A stretch of 64,000 nt of DNA from Rhizophagus irregularis (taxonomy: Eukaryota > Glomeromycota > Glomeromycetes > Glomerales > Glomeraceae): NCBI RefSeq assembly GCF_026210795.1, contig NC_089445.1:992001-1056000 (forward strand), written 5' to 3'. Positions within the stretch are counted from its first letter, which is position 1; every line of letters starts with the position of its first letter. This document shows, piece by piece, positions 1 through 13,270 of the stretch. The notes under the pieces are model-generated. The model ran no database searches, was not told where the DNA came from, and saw only the letters and a list, made by a program, of their open reading frames with translations. The position numbers and the translations under genes are program-made.

Positions 1-465
1 AGTATTGAAGTTTATAAAAATAAAAAATGTGATTTTGAAATTCTTACAAATTCAACTAAACAAAATAAGAACTAGATTTCCCTTTACAAAAATCAATGAG
101 CGTTTTTTTGGTTACCAAATAAAGAACATAATATAACATAATTGTCTTATGATTTAGATCAAGAACATAACAAGAATTTTTTCTTTTATGTGGCATATGA
201 CCGTCGATCAACCTGGAAATTTATTATATAGTATTACAAGAAAATTCTCAATTCAAATTCTTAATCCAAATTCTCAAAAAAAGGGTTGAACAATATCGCA
301 AGAAATCTTTAATTGTTGTCAATGACATTAATTTTTATGGTTGCATTCTAATTGCAATAAAAATTTTCAATATTTAAGTCAAATCAAAATGTTGATAATT
401 TTTCATATCATGATTGCATTTATACACTTTTTTTCATTGCTTTCGTTATTTCACTACAAGTAAAA
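1..465. other. AT-rich upstream flank, no gene seen
   Basis: This is very AT-rich DNA with no ORF or repeat that I can recognise. It presumably holds the promoter of the kinase-like gene that starts at 466. No clear core element can be assigned. Confidence 0.5.
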
Positions 466-1780
466 ATGGATGAATTTGTTCCGAGAAAATCAAAATATTG
501 TCCGGACTGTTATAAACATAGTAGGATCTCTTTTGGATGGTGTAAAGATTGTGAAACTGATTTTATGAAGGGAAGATTTCCTTATTGGTCATCAGGAAAT
601 AGAGATGTTGATGAATTAATCCGTCATACTCAATTAAATTCCTCACAAACTTGTGATTATTTGGAATGGATTCCATTTGAGGTATTTGATATGGTTAAAT
701 ATATTGGGAGTGGTGGATTTAGTAGCATTTATTCAGCCCTTTGGATGGAAGGACCCAGATTGAATTGGGATGATGGATTGCAAGAATGGACTCGAACTGG
801 TCCAATAAAAGTTGCTTTGAAACGACTTGATAATTCAATAAATATTACAAGTTCTTACGTTGAACAGGTAACTATAATTAAATTAAACGGGTTTTAATTT
901 TTTCCTGAAAACAAGCACAATAATAATATCCATATGTTCTTTTTTTAAAATTTTCTCATCTAAATTGTAGATTAAAGCACATCATAAATGTATTCAGTCA
1001 GCTTCATTTGCCGAAATGTTTGGGATTACGATGGATCCAACTTCTAATTATATGTTAGTCATGAAGTATTACAGAAGTGGCAACCTGTACCAATATCTAG
1101 ACCGTTCCAATGGAATCCTTTCTTGGCGTGATATTATAGACATGTTATGGGGTATTGCTGGAGGTCTTGAAAGAATTCATACTGAAGGTAAAGTTCTTAA
1201 AAATCTTCACGGAGGAAATTTGCTTATTGGAGATGAAGAAATTTCTATAGATACCGGAGATGTTTATATAGACACTTATATTAGTGATGTGGGTCTTTAT
1301 GGACCAAGATATAATCCTAGAAGTTCCGATCAAATTTATGGAGTTTTGCCATACGTTGCACCGGAAGTTTTACGCGGTGAAAATTATAGTACCGCTTCTG
1401 ACATTTATTCATTCGGTATTATAATGTATACACTTGCGACTGGAGAAAGACCTTGGTATAATGAAGCACACGATATTAATTTAGCGAAAAATATCTGTGA
1501 CGGTAAGAGACTTGAAATTCCTGAGGATACACCGAAATTTTATGTAGAATTAATACGAAAATGTTGGGACAATGAACCAGAAAAACGTCCTACTGCAACT
1601 TATTTATATAAAAAATTAAATTGGATTAATTTAATTCTGGATCCTTTTGATGATGATTATTATATTTCTGAAGAAAAAAGGCGTAAAATAATTTCCCAAT
1701 TGCCTAAATCATATACTCATCCGGAAATACACCCAGAAGCATATTATACAAGTAGACTTCTATATTTTCCAGAATTATAA
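466..1780 (+). CDS. Kinase-like protein (probable pseudokinase), copy 1
   Basis: Two exons, 466-867 and 971-1780, are joined across a 103-nt GT-AG intron (phase 0) and give about 403 aa. An N-terminal Cys4 motif (C12, C15, C26, C29) may bind zinc. It is followed by a linker ending LEWIPFEVFD, the Gly-rich loop GSGGFSS, and VALK with the ATP-contacting Lys kept. Helix C reads VEQ|IK where the wider family has a Glu before the hydrophobic-Lys pair. The catalytic loop reads LKNLHGGN instead of HRDxxxxN, and the metal-binding motif is DVG instead of DFG. APE, SDIYSFG and the C-lobe RP are intact, and the tail ends YYTSRLLYFPEL. A TKL-type fold follows from the family. Lack of phosphotransfer is inferred from the lost Asp. 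The partner and pathway are unknown. It is the most divergent copy of the cluster. Confidence 0.88.
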
Positions 1781-4700
1781 TTATTAATCAAACAAATTTA
1801 TAAACAATTAGTATTCTAATGTAGTTTATTATTGAATTTTTTCCGTACATTTTCTCTCTCGTTTTATTTGTTTATTCATTTCAATTTTTTTTTTTACTGT
1901 AATAAAATGAACAATTTATTTTTCAACATTTATTTTCCTTCTTTTTTTATATGATAAATTGAATTATAAATGTTTGAGCCGAATATTAATATGATTTATT
2001 AAAGATAATGTATATAGAATGTTACTTAATATAATTCAGTTGGAAAAAATATCATGATACCTAGTTTAAAAATTATAAAACGCCCAATATGTCGATTTTT
2101 CAAGAAATTAAAAAGGACTACAATTACATACTTGCTTTATTGGCGAACTTGGGTACTCTTAAAAAATGGTGCTATTTTAAGAAGTGCGGTACGAATAAAA
2201 CTAGCACGTATTTAGCGAAACTAGTACAAAAAACGTCTTGAATAAAAAAAATTAAATCTTTAAAATTACGGACTTTTACCTATGATAGTAATCTGCTGTA
2301 CTCGTTACGCCCGTCCTTTATTAGCCAGAACTCGTTAGTCTTTCATTGTTCGTTTTTAGGGCGTATTTTATAACACTTTAAGGTAAATACCAAAAACAGT
2401 GTTCATTGTTTTCATAAATCTATATATGAGTTCATTTAAAACTGAATGAATATCATTAATTTATTAGGTATATAATTTCTTTTTCTGGTTAAAGGAATAA
2501 ACATTAGTAAGCAAAAAAGGTTAACAAGCATTTCTTGAAAATGCGGAAGTCATTTAAACATGTGATCGCGGTCATATGCTCCCGACATTTGTTTTTTTTT
2601 TACCAACAAAATTTATAAGTAGAAACACATGATCAACATACTCCTTCCAATAGGCTAAAGCATAACATTCAGGTTATTGGCTGAAACAGATTACAAAAAT
2701 TATAAGGACGGCAATTTATAACTAAACAATAATTTTATTATTTATTCGAAAATTTTCATGCAATTTAAAATTATTTAAATTTATTAATGAGGTCGGAAAG
2801 AGAAAGTATTTATATTAATGAATTTTAACATGTGTTACCACCAGTTTTCGTCGGGCGTCAGGTGATAACAGATAATAAAATAATGATTCACAATCAAATT
2901 AGTGTTAATTTATGTAGATCAAGTCAATTTACCGGAGCAAAATCCAAATTGATGAGCAATTTATTAAAAGTGCGTTGATATCTCAATAAAATTCTTACTA
3001 CTGCCTCACTCGGCGCTCTATAGTAACCAAAATTATATCAAACACACAAAAATAAATTCCCGATCAAGAAGAACTTCCACTAAAACAACCTTTCTTGAGA
3101 GAAAACCTTGTTTTAGGGTCTAAAGGTCTTGATTCTAAACTAAAAAAAAAACTAAAAACTAAAAAAAAAACTTTAAAAAAACTATCCTTCCTCCCACATC
3201 CATTTGGGGAGATATTTATAATGAAAAATTCAAAGAACAACTTGTCTATGGCCAAAATTGACTTTAGACAACTTACACACTTCGTCCAAGTAACAATTTG
3301 TCAAAGGTCACTTTGTGATAAGTTGACCAACGCCAATTTGTTTACATAATCATGATTGTCCCTGGCTAACGCTCTAAAATAGCTCTAAACTAATATATCT
3401 AATAAAAAAATAATAAAATATACTAATACAATAAAAAAATAAAACAATATAAAAAAAAACGATAATATAAATTCTATAATAAAAATATACTAAAATAAAA
3501 TAAAAAAAACCATATAAAATTATGATGATCATTCACTGATCACTAATAATATATTAGTGCGCAATCATCCAATAATCAAAGTTTCGCAACACATGCAATT
3601 GGTCGAATCATAATGAGAGATTTAAATGAAGTTTCAATTATGATTCATTGCAAAGTTTAGCCTCTCTCTCCCTTAGGCAAATGTCTCGTCCTTTCAAATC
3701 AAGCTCTCTCCCTAAGAGAGAGTTATCATCCTGATGTAGTAAAAATCATTTAATGAATAAATAAAAATATTTCTCACCAAATCGTCATTTTTTTTCTTTT
3801 TTCAGGCTCTTTGTAAATTGTCTTTAAAATTTCGGGATTCTTCAATAACACATTGGCATTTTTAGAATCTTCCTATTATTAATAAACACGTTAGCATTGA
3901 GTTAATTCAATATGGTCAGTGAGTGAAGTGAAATTTATTAGCCAAGGAAGATTCTTCCTCCAGAACCAGTATATACCTTAGTCCATTAAAAACCTCACTA
4001 AGGCGAAGTCAGCGAGGGAGAAAAAAAAACAGGATGTAAGGATATTTGAGAAATAACCCATACCCTTCACATTTATGAAAGGTTTCTGCTCGGCTGCTAA
4101 AGGATTCGAATGATAATAATTATGTATTTGTGAGATCGATATTTAGCATGTAATTTTACTTTAAATTGTTTAGACATTAAGTTTAGACATTTCCTATAAT
4201 ATCTTATAATTTTTAGCTCATTAAATTCGTCTCATTAAGGTGATAATGGCGGTAAATTTATAATGTTCTGATTGATATTGACCAAGTTATAGTAATTTAA
4301 TTCTTTTGTATTTCGTTATACAAATTGTAAAATTTGTGCAATAATTGGGTTCATATAATCCTGAAATGACAAAGTATTAAAATATAGAAATTTTGTTTTA
4401 TTAGTACAAAATTAACATGTGATAATCTGCATAATTTTGGCTGTCCGAATAATTTTGGCCGCCCTCTGTAATAAATCATCTTTTTCGTAGCATATCATAC
4501 GAATTTATGTGCGATACCGCGATACCAATGATGACAAAATGTTGTGCAGTTAAACACTGCTACACAATCTTCATTACAGTATGTCTTTATTGTCATCTAT
4601 TTATAATTTTCTCTCGTTAACTCAACTTCAGACAAAGTTTATTTATTTTTAACATATTTCTCAAAATTTTTATTTTATCATTTCAATTTTCTTTATTGCG

Positions 4701-7700
4701 ATTAAATGAATCATTTATTTTTCAATAAATTTAATAATTATTTACTTTTTCTTTTTTAAATTAAATTGGATTAACAAATGCAAAATATTCTGAATGAGTA
4801 AAGTTTTCAAAAAAAAAACATTTAAGACTTTAAAATTACGACCGGCCTTTACCAATAATAGTAATTTATGCTCAGTACGTTCCGCTTATGTCATATTTAA
4901 TAAATATTAAAAAGGTTATCTGTTATTATTGATTATATCAAAGTGTCAAAACCATATTTATTTTAACAATAGGCACTCAATCAGATCATTATGTATAATG
5001 TCGCAATCAAATATAATTAGATTTGTACAATTATTTATCAATTACATGATTTAAAAACGTGGCCTATATGATGATAGTCGTATTGATCGTACCTAGGGAT
5101 AATAGAAAGATATTAATGATAGCAAATGACTTGATCAGATGATACACTTTTTATTTTTATAATAAAGTGTTTTTGAGGATGTATTTATTCAAACAGCACT
5201 TTACCGGAATTTACCAGAATTTGCCGGTATTAAGTACTTTTAAAATATTCTTATCTGCGTCATAATCATTTTTAATTGAAACAAAAACTCATTAAGCACA
5301 TGAAAATTTATTAATTTAAATTATTACTAATAGGTTTTTATTGACATGTTTGTCTCTATAAATTAGTGGCCAAAAAAGGAATTATAAAGTATCAGTTATA
5401 ATGACAAAATTAGCATGATAATCTAAAATTTTATCCATAGAAGGGAATATTATGCTGAGCAGGATATTTTTATATTGTAATACACGATTAAAGAAACTGA
5501 GACAGATAAACATATGAAAGTGTCTCGACTTCATTATTTAGACCATTTATATATCATTAGTAATAAAGAAAATCGAGGTTGTACTAGTACGTAATATCTA
5601 AAGGATATATGAATAACCGAACAGGTTGTATTGTTGTAAAAGAAGGATATCTGATATATGATTGGCGCATATAATACATTAGACAATTGAATTCTTAACT
5701 TTACCTTGTTTTCATTGACGTACAAGGATTTCCGATTTCATTGAAATCTATATTTAAGATAAAGAAAAGAATAATTTTCTTCAAAGAAATATTTATAACT
5801 ACCAATTCATTCATTCATTCATTCATTATTATTACTATTACGCATTTTATGATTTTATAACACGTTAATATCTTCCATATAGAAAGGAATACTTGCGAAA
5901 CACATGCAGCGTACGTTTTAAGCTAACAAGAATTTTCTATAAATAATTTAATCAGGTTCAATCAGCTGTAACTAAAAATTATTAGAATTCTAGAATTCTT
6001 TTTTATAGAAATTTTCATACATTTAATAAATCTCTGGAACTTCTTTTTATTAGATTCGTATAGAGCAATATACTCAAATTCAATATGTAACCTTATTAGA
6101 TTTAAAATAATGGTCTTGTATAGCAATATTTTTTGCAGCTCATTTTTTTTAAGAGAATTAATCTCGAATTCATTTTTTTTTTTTTTGGAAAATTTTAAAT
6201 ATTTACCAAATTAGGCCTAGCCTCTTTATTAATCTATGTTTTAACGAAATTCTATAATAAACTTAAAGTCAGAAGATAACTCATTACTTTTATTATTATT
6301 CTTTATTAAATACAATTAAAATTCACGCTCATTCCCTTTAGGTAATCTGTGGAAAGCCCGGTAACCTAGAGTGAGAGCGTCCTCAATACACAAATTTTTT
6401 GGTGTTCTTTCTTTCTTTATACCATCATTCTTCTCAAGCATGTATGTATATTTATTTTTCTATCAATTTTATAAAATCAATACCTCACGTAATTGATGCT
6501 TTACTAATTACTACTATTAGTAACTGTATCATGTAAACCAATACTCTATAATTGAATTAAAGTAATAATAGACTACTGCTAGTAACGTTATTGTCTCAAA
6601 AATAATATTTTATAAATCCCAAATTGTAACTATTATTTAAATGTCATGTGTCACCTCATGAATCTGCACAACGCGGCCCAAATTCTTGCGGAATTTTTTA
6701 TAATTTTGGCCTATGTCATATTCAATAAATATTAAAAGGTTATTATTAAATTTAAGCTGCTTTAGTAATACTATATACTATACATTCAATTGACAATTTT
6801 TAGTATCTGTCAAGTCAAAGTGTCACAGACTAACAATATGGTGATCTTTGTATAAACCTATATAAGTCCTAATAAAAATAGCACTCGATCAGATCATTAT
6901 GTATAATGACGCAATAAAAATGAACAACTACTTAATGATATATATATTTACCTTAGTCGTTACTAGAATGTAAAATTTACCCTGAACTTTGCAGATTAAT
7001 GTTAAAGACTTTTATTATTCTTAATACGTATACACGTCCTTTTAATTTGTGTACTACTCGCACGTATTTTCATTTTGTTTATTTTTGTTCGTGCACGCAA
7101 ATTATCGTCATATACGATTCAATTCGCGGCGCCACGATTGTTTCTACGAAAAAATTTTTTTCCTTGAAAAAAAAAAAAGTTTTAATAAACTTATTTTTAA
7201 CTTCCAAAATTATGTAATTTCGCACGCTCTGCAGGTTTAGAACAAAAAATGAATTTTATATGTAAATTTTGACTTGTACGCGTTTTTTTTAAAAACATGC
7301 GCCACATACAGTACATTAAACAGTATAATCGGCGTAACCTGTCATATTATTCATACTTAGTTCTTAAATTTATTACCGATTCTTCTACCTTTTAAATTAT
7401 AATACTGTACTGTATATCTTAATTATAATATATCTAACAATTGAAAGCCTTTAAGGTTTTTCCCTATGATGTTGTATTACCGAATTCCATAACTTTATCT
7501 ATGCTTAATAATTTTAATACATAAGTGCTTTATAAATAAGGCTTTATTATAATTATGAAGCATTTTAATATGAAGCATTTTAATAAGTATAAAAAGATTC
7601 AAAATTTTTTTGAAGTTAATTTTTTTTTATTTTTTTTATTTTTATTTTTTTGAAGTTATTTTTTTTTTCATTTGCTGGTTATTTTTTTTTTATTTTTTCG

Positions 7701-7754
7701 AGGTTTTTTTTCTTATATACAAATTTTTTTATGAATACAGATTCATATCTCAAT
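1781..7754. other. Long intergenic region between kinase copies 1 and 2
   Basis: I see no convincing gene in about 5.9 kb. It begins with a kinase 3' flank. At about 2310-2365 lies a module (cctttattagccagaactcg and following bases) that recurs downstream of other copies. A short ATTC microsatellite sits near 5811-5826. The stretch 7150-7470 resembles the upstream flank of copy 4 (22660-22800 and 23850-23960). Short ORFs near 3100 and 7000 are low-complexity and look accidental. The last 130 bases before copy 2 are almost pure T runs. Confidence 0.5.
2310..2365 (+). repeat. Recurrent 3'-flank module of kinase units
   Basis: A phrase close to cctttattagccagaactcg, then gttagtctttcat and tttttagggcg, lies about 530 bp after kinase copy 1. 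Diverged versions occur near 16835-16890, 21985-22045, 27062-27110 and 54588-54630, and on the minus strand near 33660-33720, mostly 250-530 bp after a kinase copy or remnant. It marks the duplicated unit. No function is proposed. Confidence 0.55.
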
Positions 7755-9197
7755 ATGAATAACTATCAAGGACATAAGTTTATTCCGAAAGAGTTAAAAG
7801 ACTGTCCCGAATGCGGGAAACCTAGGATCTCTTTCAGATGGTGCAAGGATTGTGAAACTAATTCCATGAAGGAAAGCTTTCTTTATTGGACATCTGAGAA
7901 TAAAGAGATTGATGAATTAATTCGCCATACTCAACTTAATGCCTCTCAAACTTGTGATTATTTGGAATGGATCCCGTTCGAGAAATTTGAAATGCTCAAA
8001 TATATTGGCAGTGGTGGATTTAGTAGTGTCTATTCTGCACTTTGGTTGGAAGGACCTAGATGGAATTGGGATGATGATGCGCAAGAATGGACTCGAGCTG
8101 GACCCACTTATGTTGCTTTAAGACGTCTGGACAACTCGTTAAATATCTCAAGCTCTTACATTTATCAGGTATTATTTATGTTTAACAATTCAAAAAGAAT
8201 CATACCAGCCGTAACGATGAATGCTAATAAAAAACAATAATAATAATATACCCTTGTTTAGCGTCTCGTCATTTGGTAAAAAAGAAAATTTTCACAAAAA
8301 AATTAACATTTATAATAATTTTATCTGTTTCTATAAAAAATATACAATTTAATTTTATTTTCTCCACTTTAGATTAAAACATATCACAATTGTTTACAAT
8401 CTGCATCGTTAGCCGAAACATTTGGAATTACAAAAGACCCAACTTCCAATTATATGATCGTTATGAAATATTATGGAAGCGGCAATTTATACCAATACCT
8501 TGATCGTCACAATAGAATTCTTTCTTGGAAAGATATAATAGATATGTTACGGGGCATCGCTGAAGGTCTTGAAAAGATTCATGTTGAAGGAAAAATTCAT
8601 AGAAATCTTCATGGAGGAAATTTACTTATTGAGAATGAAAAAAATATTACTGATGCTCGTATTGGTGACGTAGGTCTTTATGGACCATGTGAATATAATA
8701 ATTCAGGACAGATATATGGAGTTTTACCATATATTGCGCCGGAAATTTTACGTGGTGGAAATTACAATACCGCTTCTGACATATATTCATTTGGTATTAT
8801 TATGAATATTCTTGCAACTGGGAAAAGACCTTGGCATAGTGAAGCACATGATATTAGTTTAGCAAAAAATATTTGTGACGGCAAGAGACTTGAAATTCCG
8901 GATGATACACCAAAATTTTATGCAGAGTTAATGCAACAATGTTGGGATAATGAACCAAAAAAACGACCAACTGCATCTAATTTATATAAAAAATTGAGTT
9001 GGATTAATTTAATGAATGGTGCAAATCCGTTTCATGATGATTACTACATTTCTGAAGTAAAAAGATGTAAAATAATTTCTCAATTGCCTAAAACATACAC
9101 ACATCCGAAAATACATCAAGAAGCATATTATATAAGTAGACTTTTGTATTTTCCTAAATTATCAAATATGAACATTAAAAAGATTATTTATAGATAA
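7755..9197 (+). CDS. Kinase-like protein (probable pseudokinase), copy 2
   Basis: Exons 7755-8168 and 8373-9197 with a 204-nt intron give about 412 aa. I chose the ATG at 7755 because it aligns with the start of copies 4, 6 and 7. An in-frame ATG at 7731 would add eight residues. The Cys4 motif CPEC-x9-CKDC, linker, GSGGFSS loop, IHRNLHGGN (Asn for the catalytic Asp), DVG and IAPE are all present. The VAIK Lys is Arg here (VALRRL), so the usual ATP-anchoring residue is lost as well. Helix C has Gln at the Glu position (IYQ|IK). The first exon, intron and start of exon 2 are almost identical to the broken copy at 19754, while the rest differs, which suggests gene conversion. A catalytically dead kinase fold is likely. 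Confidence 0.87.
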
Positions 9198-9742
9198 TTA
9201 TTATTTAGATCTTTGTTTAGTTAATAGAATTATCCGACAAATGAAATTACAAATGTTTTTTTTCTGCATATTTTCCTTTGTCGTTTCTTTTTATCATTTT
9301 AAATTTTTTTTTTTTTCGCCGTAATTAAACGAACAATTATTTATTTCCCCTTTTTTCTATAAGTCAAATCAAATAATAAAATATTTGTTATTATTCAACA
9401 AATACAAAAATTTTTGAATAAAAAAAAGGTTCGAAAAATTTTTTTTTGTGAACAATAGTCATATGACTTTTAATTCCCGAAAAATTAAGTTAAAGAGCTG
9501 TTTAGCGACAAAAAAAGGAAAGAAAGAAAATTAAAGAAAAGAGAAACGACCTGCCGATCTGTAGACATGCTCATTTATTAGCAGAATCATTTTGTTCTAT
9601 ACGGTTCTTTTTTACTATTTTAAGGTGTAAAACAATAAAGTAATTGTATAATTTCTTTTTTGGGTTCATTAAAGAATTATTTATTTATTCATTGTGATAA
9701 TAAGTTTATCTCGAAATGGGAAGAATAATTATCATTTATCTT

Positions 9743-9815
9743 AAAAATGCGGGAAACCTAATCTTTTTTTGGTTTATGGGACATGCAAGAATTGTGAAAC
9801 TAGTAAGGGCAGTGA
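9743..9815 (+). pseudogene. Remnant of kinase exon 1 (Cys4 region)
   Basis: The bases read roughly KCGKPNLFL then TCKNCETS, a decayed version of the Cys4 start of the kinase-like family. Nothing of the kinase domain follows before the transposon at 9945. The preceding 540 bases are the 3' flank of copy 2 plus T/A runs, with no gene seen. Confidence 0.55.
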
Positions 9816-9944
9816 ACATGATATATTAGCTAATATTCCTCCAAGGTAAGATCTTTTTTAACCAATAACATTCAATTATACATATAATACTAATTTAACC
9901 AATAAAAATGTTTAATTTGTGTCACGAGCTATACATATAAAGTC

Positions 9945-11164
9945 AACTACCCCAAGAACACCCAAAAAATTCTGCGTAAATCATGTGATCATCACGTATC
10001 ACATGATTGTGATTAAAGAGTTACGTAATTTACATAAATATTACTAGTCAGTTAATCTTTTATTAAAGTTTCGCCTTTCCACTTTCAATATGGATATTGT
10101 AACTACTAATAATTTACAAAAATGTAAAAAATGTTGAAAAACATTAACGAAAATACTCAGCAATTTAAAATTTGTAATATTGTCATCATAAAGCTACTTT
10201 GCAATATGAACAATCTAATCATCTACTAACACAGAGGTAGAACTTTAACTCTAGAAGAAATGTCAAAACAATTATTTGAAAGAATTTTAGAAATCAACAC
10301 TAATGGATATTTAGAAAATGGTTTAACTAGTAGTATAGATTTTAATTGCAATATTTCAAAAAAATTTTCGACCACGCCTTGATTTAGTAATTTATATTCT
10401 TCTTACACATCATTAACAACAATAAATATTTATGTGGTCGTGAAAAACCTTCATGGTGAAAAGATTTTAAATTGTAAGCATCTTCTCAATTTACAATTAA
10501 TCCTAGTACTTTTTTTACAAAGTTCAACGTCAAGAGATAGTATATCCATTTATATTTTTACCAGGCGAAAAATCAATGCAAAATCCACCTTCTAATTCAA
10601 ATAGAGGTAAATAATATTTATATTACCATATTGACAATAACAAAAATAAACTTTTTTTTATTTTTTTTTTAGATAATACATTAAGCAATATAACAAGTTT
10701 AATGGATAATAAAAAAACTGCTCAATTCGCAATTGTAAATTCAATGAGTGATGATGATGACGACCAAAAGATGCAACTTTTTAAAGATTACAAATTAATA
10801 CTATGTCAAGCATTGAAAATTGTAGAAGAACAAGATAATATTGGTAATAAAAGATGGGACAAGCAGTCAGACAAGTTTAAGGGAATTAAAAGTTTAGTAA
10901 CTGATATTGATAAGTATGAAAGACAGATTACAAATCCACACACATTCACGATAAACATACAATGTTTTTAGAGAAGTGATTTATTTTGTAAATAGGCAGT
11001 AAATTAATAAATTTATGAAATATTTTCTTTTTTTAAAAGTAATAAAATAATAAAGTTTTTCTTTAAAGTTTCATTAAATTTACGTAACTCTTTAATCACA
11101 ATCATGTGATACGTGATGATCACATGATTTACGCAGAATTTTTTGGGGTGTTCTTGGGGTAGTT
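9945..11164. mobile_element. 1.2-kb DNA transposon with about 85-bp terminal inverted repeats
   Basis: The left end (aactaccccaagaacaccc onward) is repeated in reverse complement at about 11080-11164, matching for about 85 bp with one or two differences and including tcatgtgatcatcacgtatc. Both ends run to the same outer bases (aactacccc). No certain target-site duplication is visible. The inside holds a decayed two-exon gene (see 10090). The right end lies 9 bp from the next inverted-repeat element. The superfamily is not assigned. Confidence 0.8.
10090..10971 (+). pseudogene. Decayed zinc-ribbon-type gene carried inside the TIR element
   Basis: From the ATG at 10090 the reading is MDIVTTNNLQKCKKC followed by a stop, then KNINENTQQFKICNI. 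A small frameshift later restores HHKATLQYEQSNHL. This pattern suggests a CxxC...CxxC zinc-ribbon followed by a charged helix. Further coding-like sequence (GRTLTLEEMSKQLFERILE) runs to a stop near 10380. A clean 3' part is EIVYPFIFLPGEKSMQNPP up to 10606, a 66-nt GT-AG intron (10607-10672, phase 1), then 10673-10971 encoding an acidic stretch (DDDDD) and a Lys/Asp-rich end. It may be the element's own protein or captured cargo. I do not recognise the family. At least one stop and one frameshift break it. Confidence 0.5.
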
Positions 11165-11196
11165 TATTATGAGGCGCCATGCTGTTCAAAAGTCTG

Positions 11197-11535
11197 GGGT
11201 TTAAACCCCAGATCAAATCCCAGATTTATCCGGGGTGAAAATGGATTAATCCATATTTCATCCCAGATTTTCCTATATTTCACCCCGGATTTGATCCATA
11301 TTTTATCCCGGATCTGATCCACATTTTACCCCAGATTAATTCCTTAAAATTCACCAAAAATTATATCACACCCAATTGTCAAACCCCGGATTAATCCATA
11401 TTTCATCCCAGATTTGATCCATATTTTATCCCGGATTTGATCTATATTTTATCCCGGATTTGATTCTATATTTTATCCCGGATTTGATTTATCCCAGATT
11501 CAATTTTATCCCAGATCTGATCTATATTTTATCCG
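11197..11535. repeat. Left long terminal inverted repeat (subrepeated)
   Basis: This is an array of degenerate 20-24-bp units with repeated words ggattaatccatatttcatc, ccggatttgatcc and atcccag. It matches 12959-13270 in reverse complement, including the internal landmark atcacacccaattgtcaaac. Units are themselves partly palindromic (ggattaatcc). Confidence 0.75.
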
Positions 11536-12958
11536 GATTATATTTTATCCTTAGACTATATCACAGGTTTTAAGTCATGTGATCAGATTTTTTTGTTTAT
11601 GAGATCATTTTAGAAACCTCTCTTATAACTTTAAAATAAAGTAAAATTTCTATTAAAGTTTACATGAGATGTTTTGAATAGAGATAAAGATGACCCTGAA
11701 ATTAGATTTTCCAAAATTCTGAACCCATAATCCGTAATTCCAAACTTCTGAAATCTGAAATTCCAGCCAAAATTGAAATTAAATATGTAAATTCAGCCGG
11801 AATTATGCACTTAATTCCAGCAGGAACTATTGAATTTCGATTTTGGCTGGAATTACGGGTTCATTAATTTTAATTATGAATTAATTTTGGCAGAATTTCA
11901 GATTTCAGATTTTTGTTAAATTAATTTCAAATTTCAGGGCTATCCTTAAATATAGAGATTACATGATTTTAAATTATTACCAGATGTCATACCCTTTACG
12001 CTTAATTTCAGCCAAGTTGCCAAGTTTGTAATGCTGGTTCCATTCTCACGTTATATCATATGACCAAAATTTTAGGTAAGTTTTCAAAAAATATTTTTCA
12101 AAAATAAAATTATTTTTTTTTCATTTTTATAGGAACTGACATTACACTTATTGAAATTTTGGTTCTAATAAAATTGGAAAATTATACATAAGGTTATATG
12201 ACTTTTTAAAAGGAAAATTTTCATATCAATCATTTGGTATTATTTATTTTATTTCTCTTATCTAACAATTTTATAATTAGAAGGCAAAAAAAAACCAAGT
12301 CCTTTAGATAAATATAAACAATAAATATTTTTAGATTACATAGGGGAGAAAATTTGTTGGTATTATTGAAAAAATATTTAGTATTATAATAATCATATAT
12401 ATAATTCATATTTAAAGTTTAAACATCCTATATATAAATAGAAACTTTATTATAAAAAATTTTTTTAAATTTTATTTTCAGAATTTTTCTAACTATTACT
12501 GGAGATGATGATCACCAGGTGACTGAAATTATGATAATCAACCAGCATTAAAAAATATAATGCCAGTAAAAATTGATAATTCTGGCTAAATGAAAATAAT
12601 TACCTGGTAATTTGAAGTAAAAAACTTATTTTCATACATTTTTTATAAATAAATATGTTGAAAAATATTTTGAGATTTTTTTAAAAATTTATTATTAACC
12701 TATTAACAGGCTGATTAAAATAAATTATTTTTATTATTTATTCAGTGCAATACCTCTATAATAGGTATCTCTTGTATCTTATATGATGATCTAATAATTA
12801 GAATTTTATAAAATTTTATCATTAAATAGTTTTTAATAAAATAAATTGATTAAGTAAAAAGAGCAGCGTAAGGAGAATTTAATTTTATTGGTTGATCGGC
12901 AAGAATTCTAACTGGCTAAAATCAATAATTGACTTCGTAATGTTGGATTTATATCACC

Positions 12959-13270
12959 AGGATAAAATCAAATATAGATAAAATCAAATCCGGGATAAAA
13001 TATAAATCAGATCTGGAATAAAATATGGATTAATCCGGGGTAAAATATGGATTAAATCTGGGATGAAATATGGATTAATCCGGGGTTTGACAATTGGGTG
13101 TGATGTAATTTTTGGTGAAATTTAAGGAATTAATCTGGGGTAAAATGTGGATCAGATCTGGGATAAAATATGGATCAAATCTGGGGTGAAATATAGGAAA
13201 ATCTGGGATGAAATATGGATTAATCCATTTTCACCCCGGATAAATCTGGGATTTGATCTGGGGTTTAAAC
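12959..13270. repeat. Right long terminal inverted repeat (subrepeated)
   Basis: Reverse-complement partner of 11197-11535. It is interrupted after gtttaaac (13263-13270) by the hAT element, and its last bases continue at 14934. Confidence 0.75.

Noticed and set aside
3064-3349. Overlapping ORFs on both strands near 3.1-3.3 kb
   Set aside because: Driven by a (CTAAAAA)n-like A/T run; no domain or conservation seen.
7939-8121. 60-codon ORF inside kinase exon 1, repeated at 19965 and 29493
   Set aside because: It is the +1 frame of a conserved coding region, so its conservation is explained by the kinase frame.
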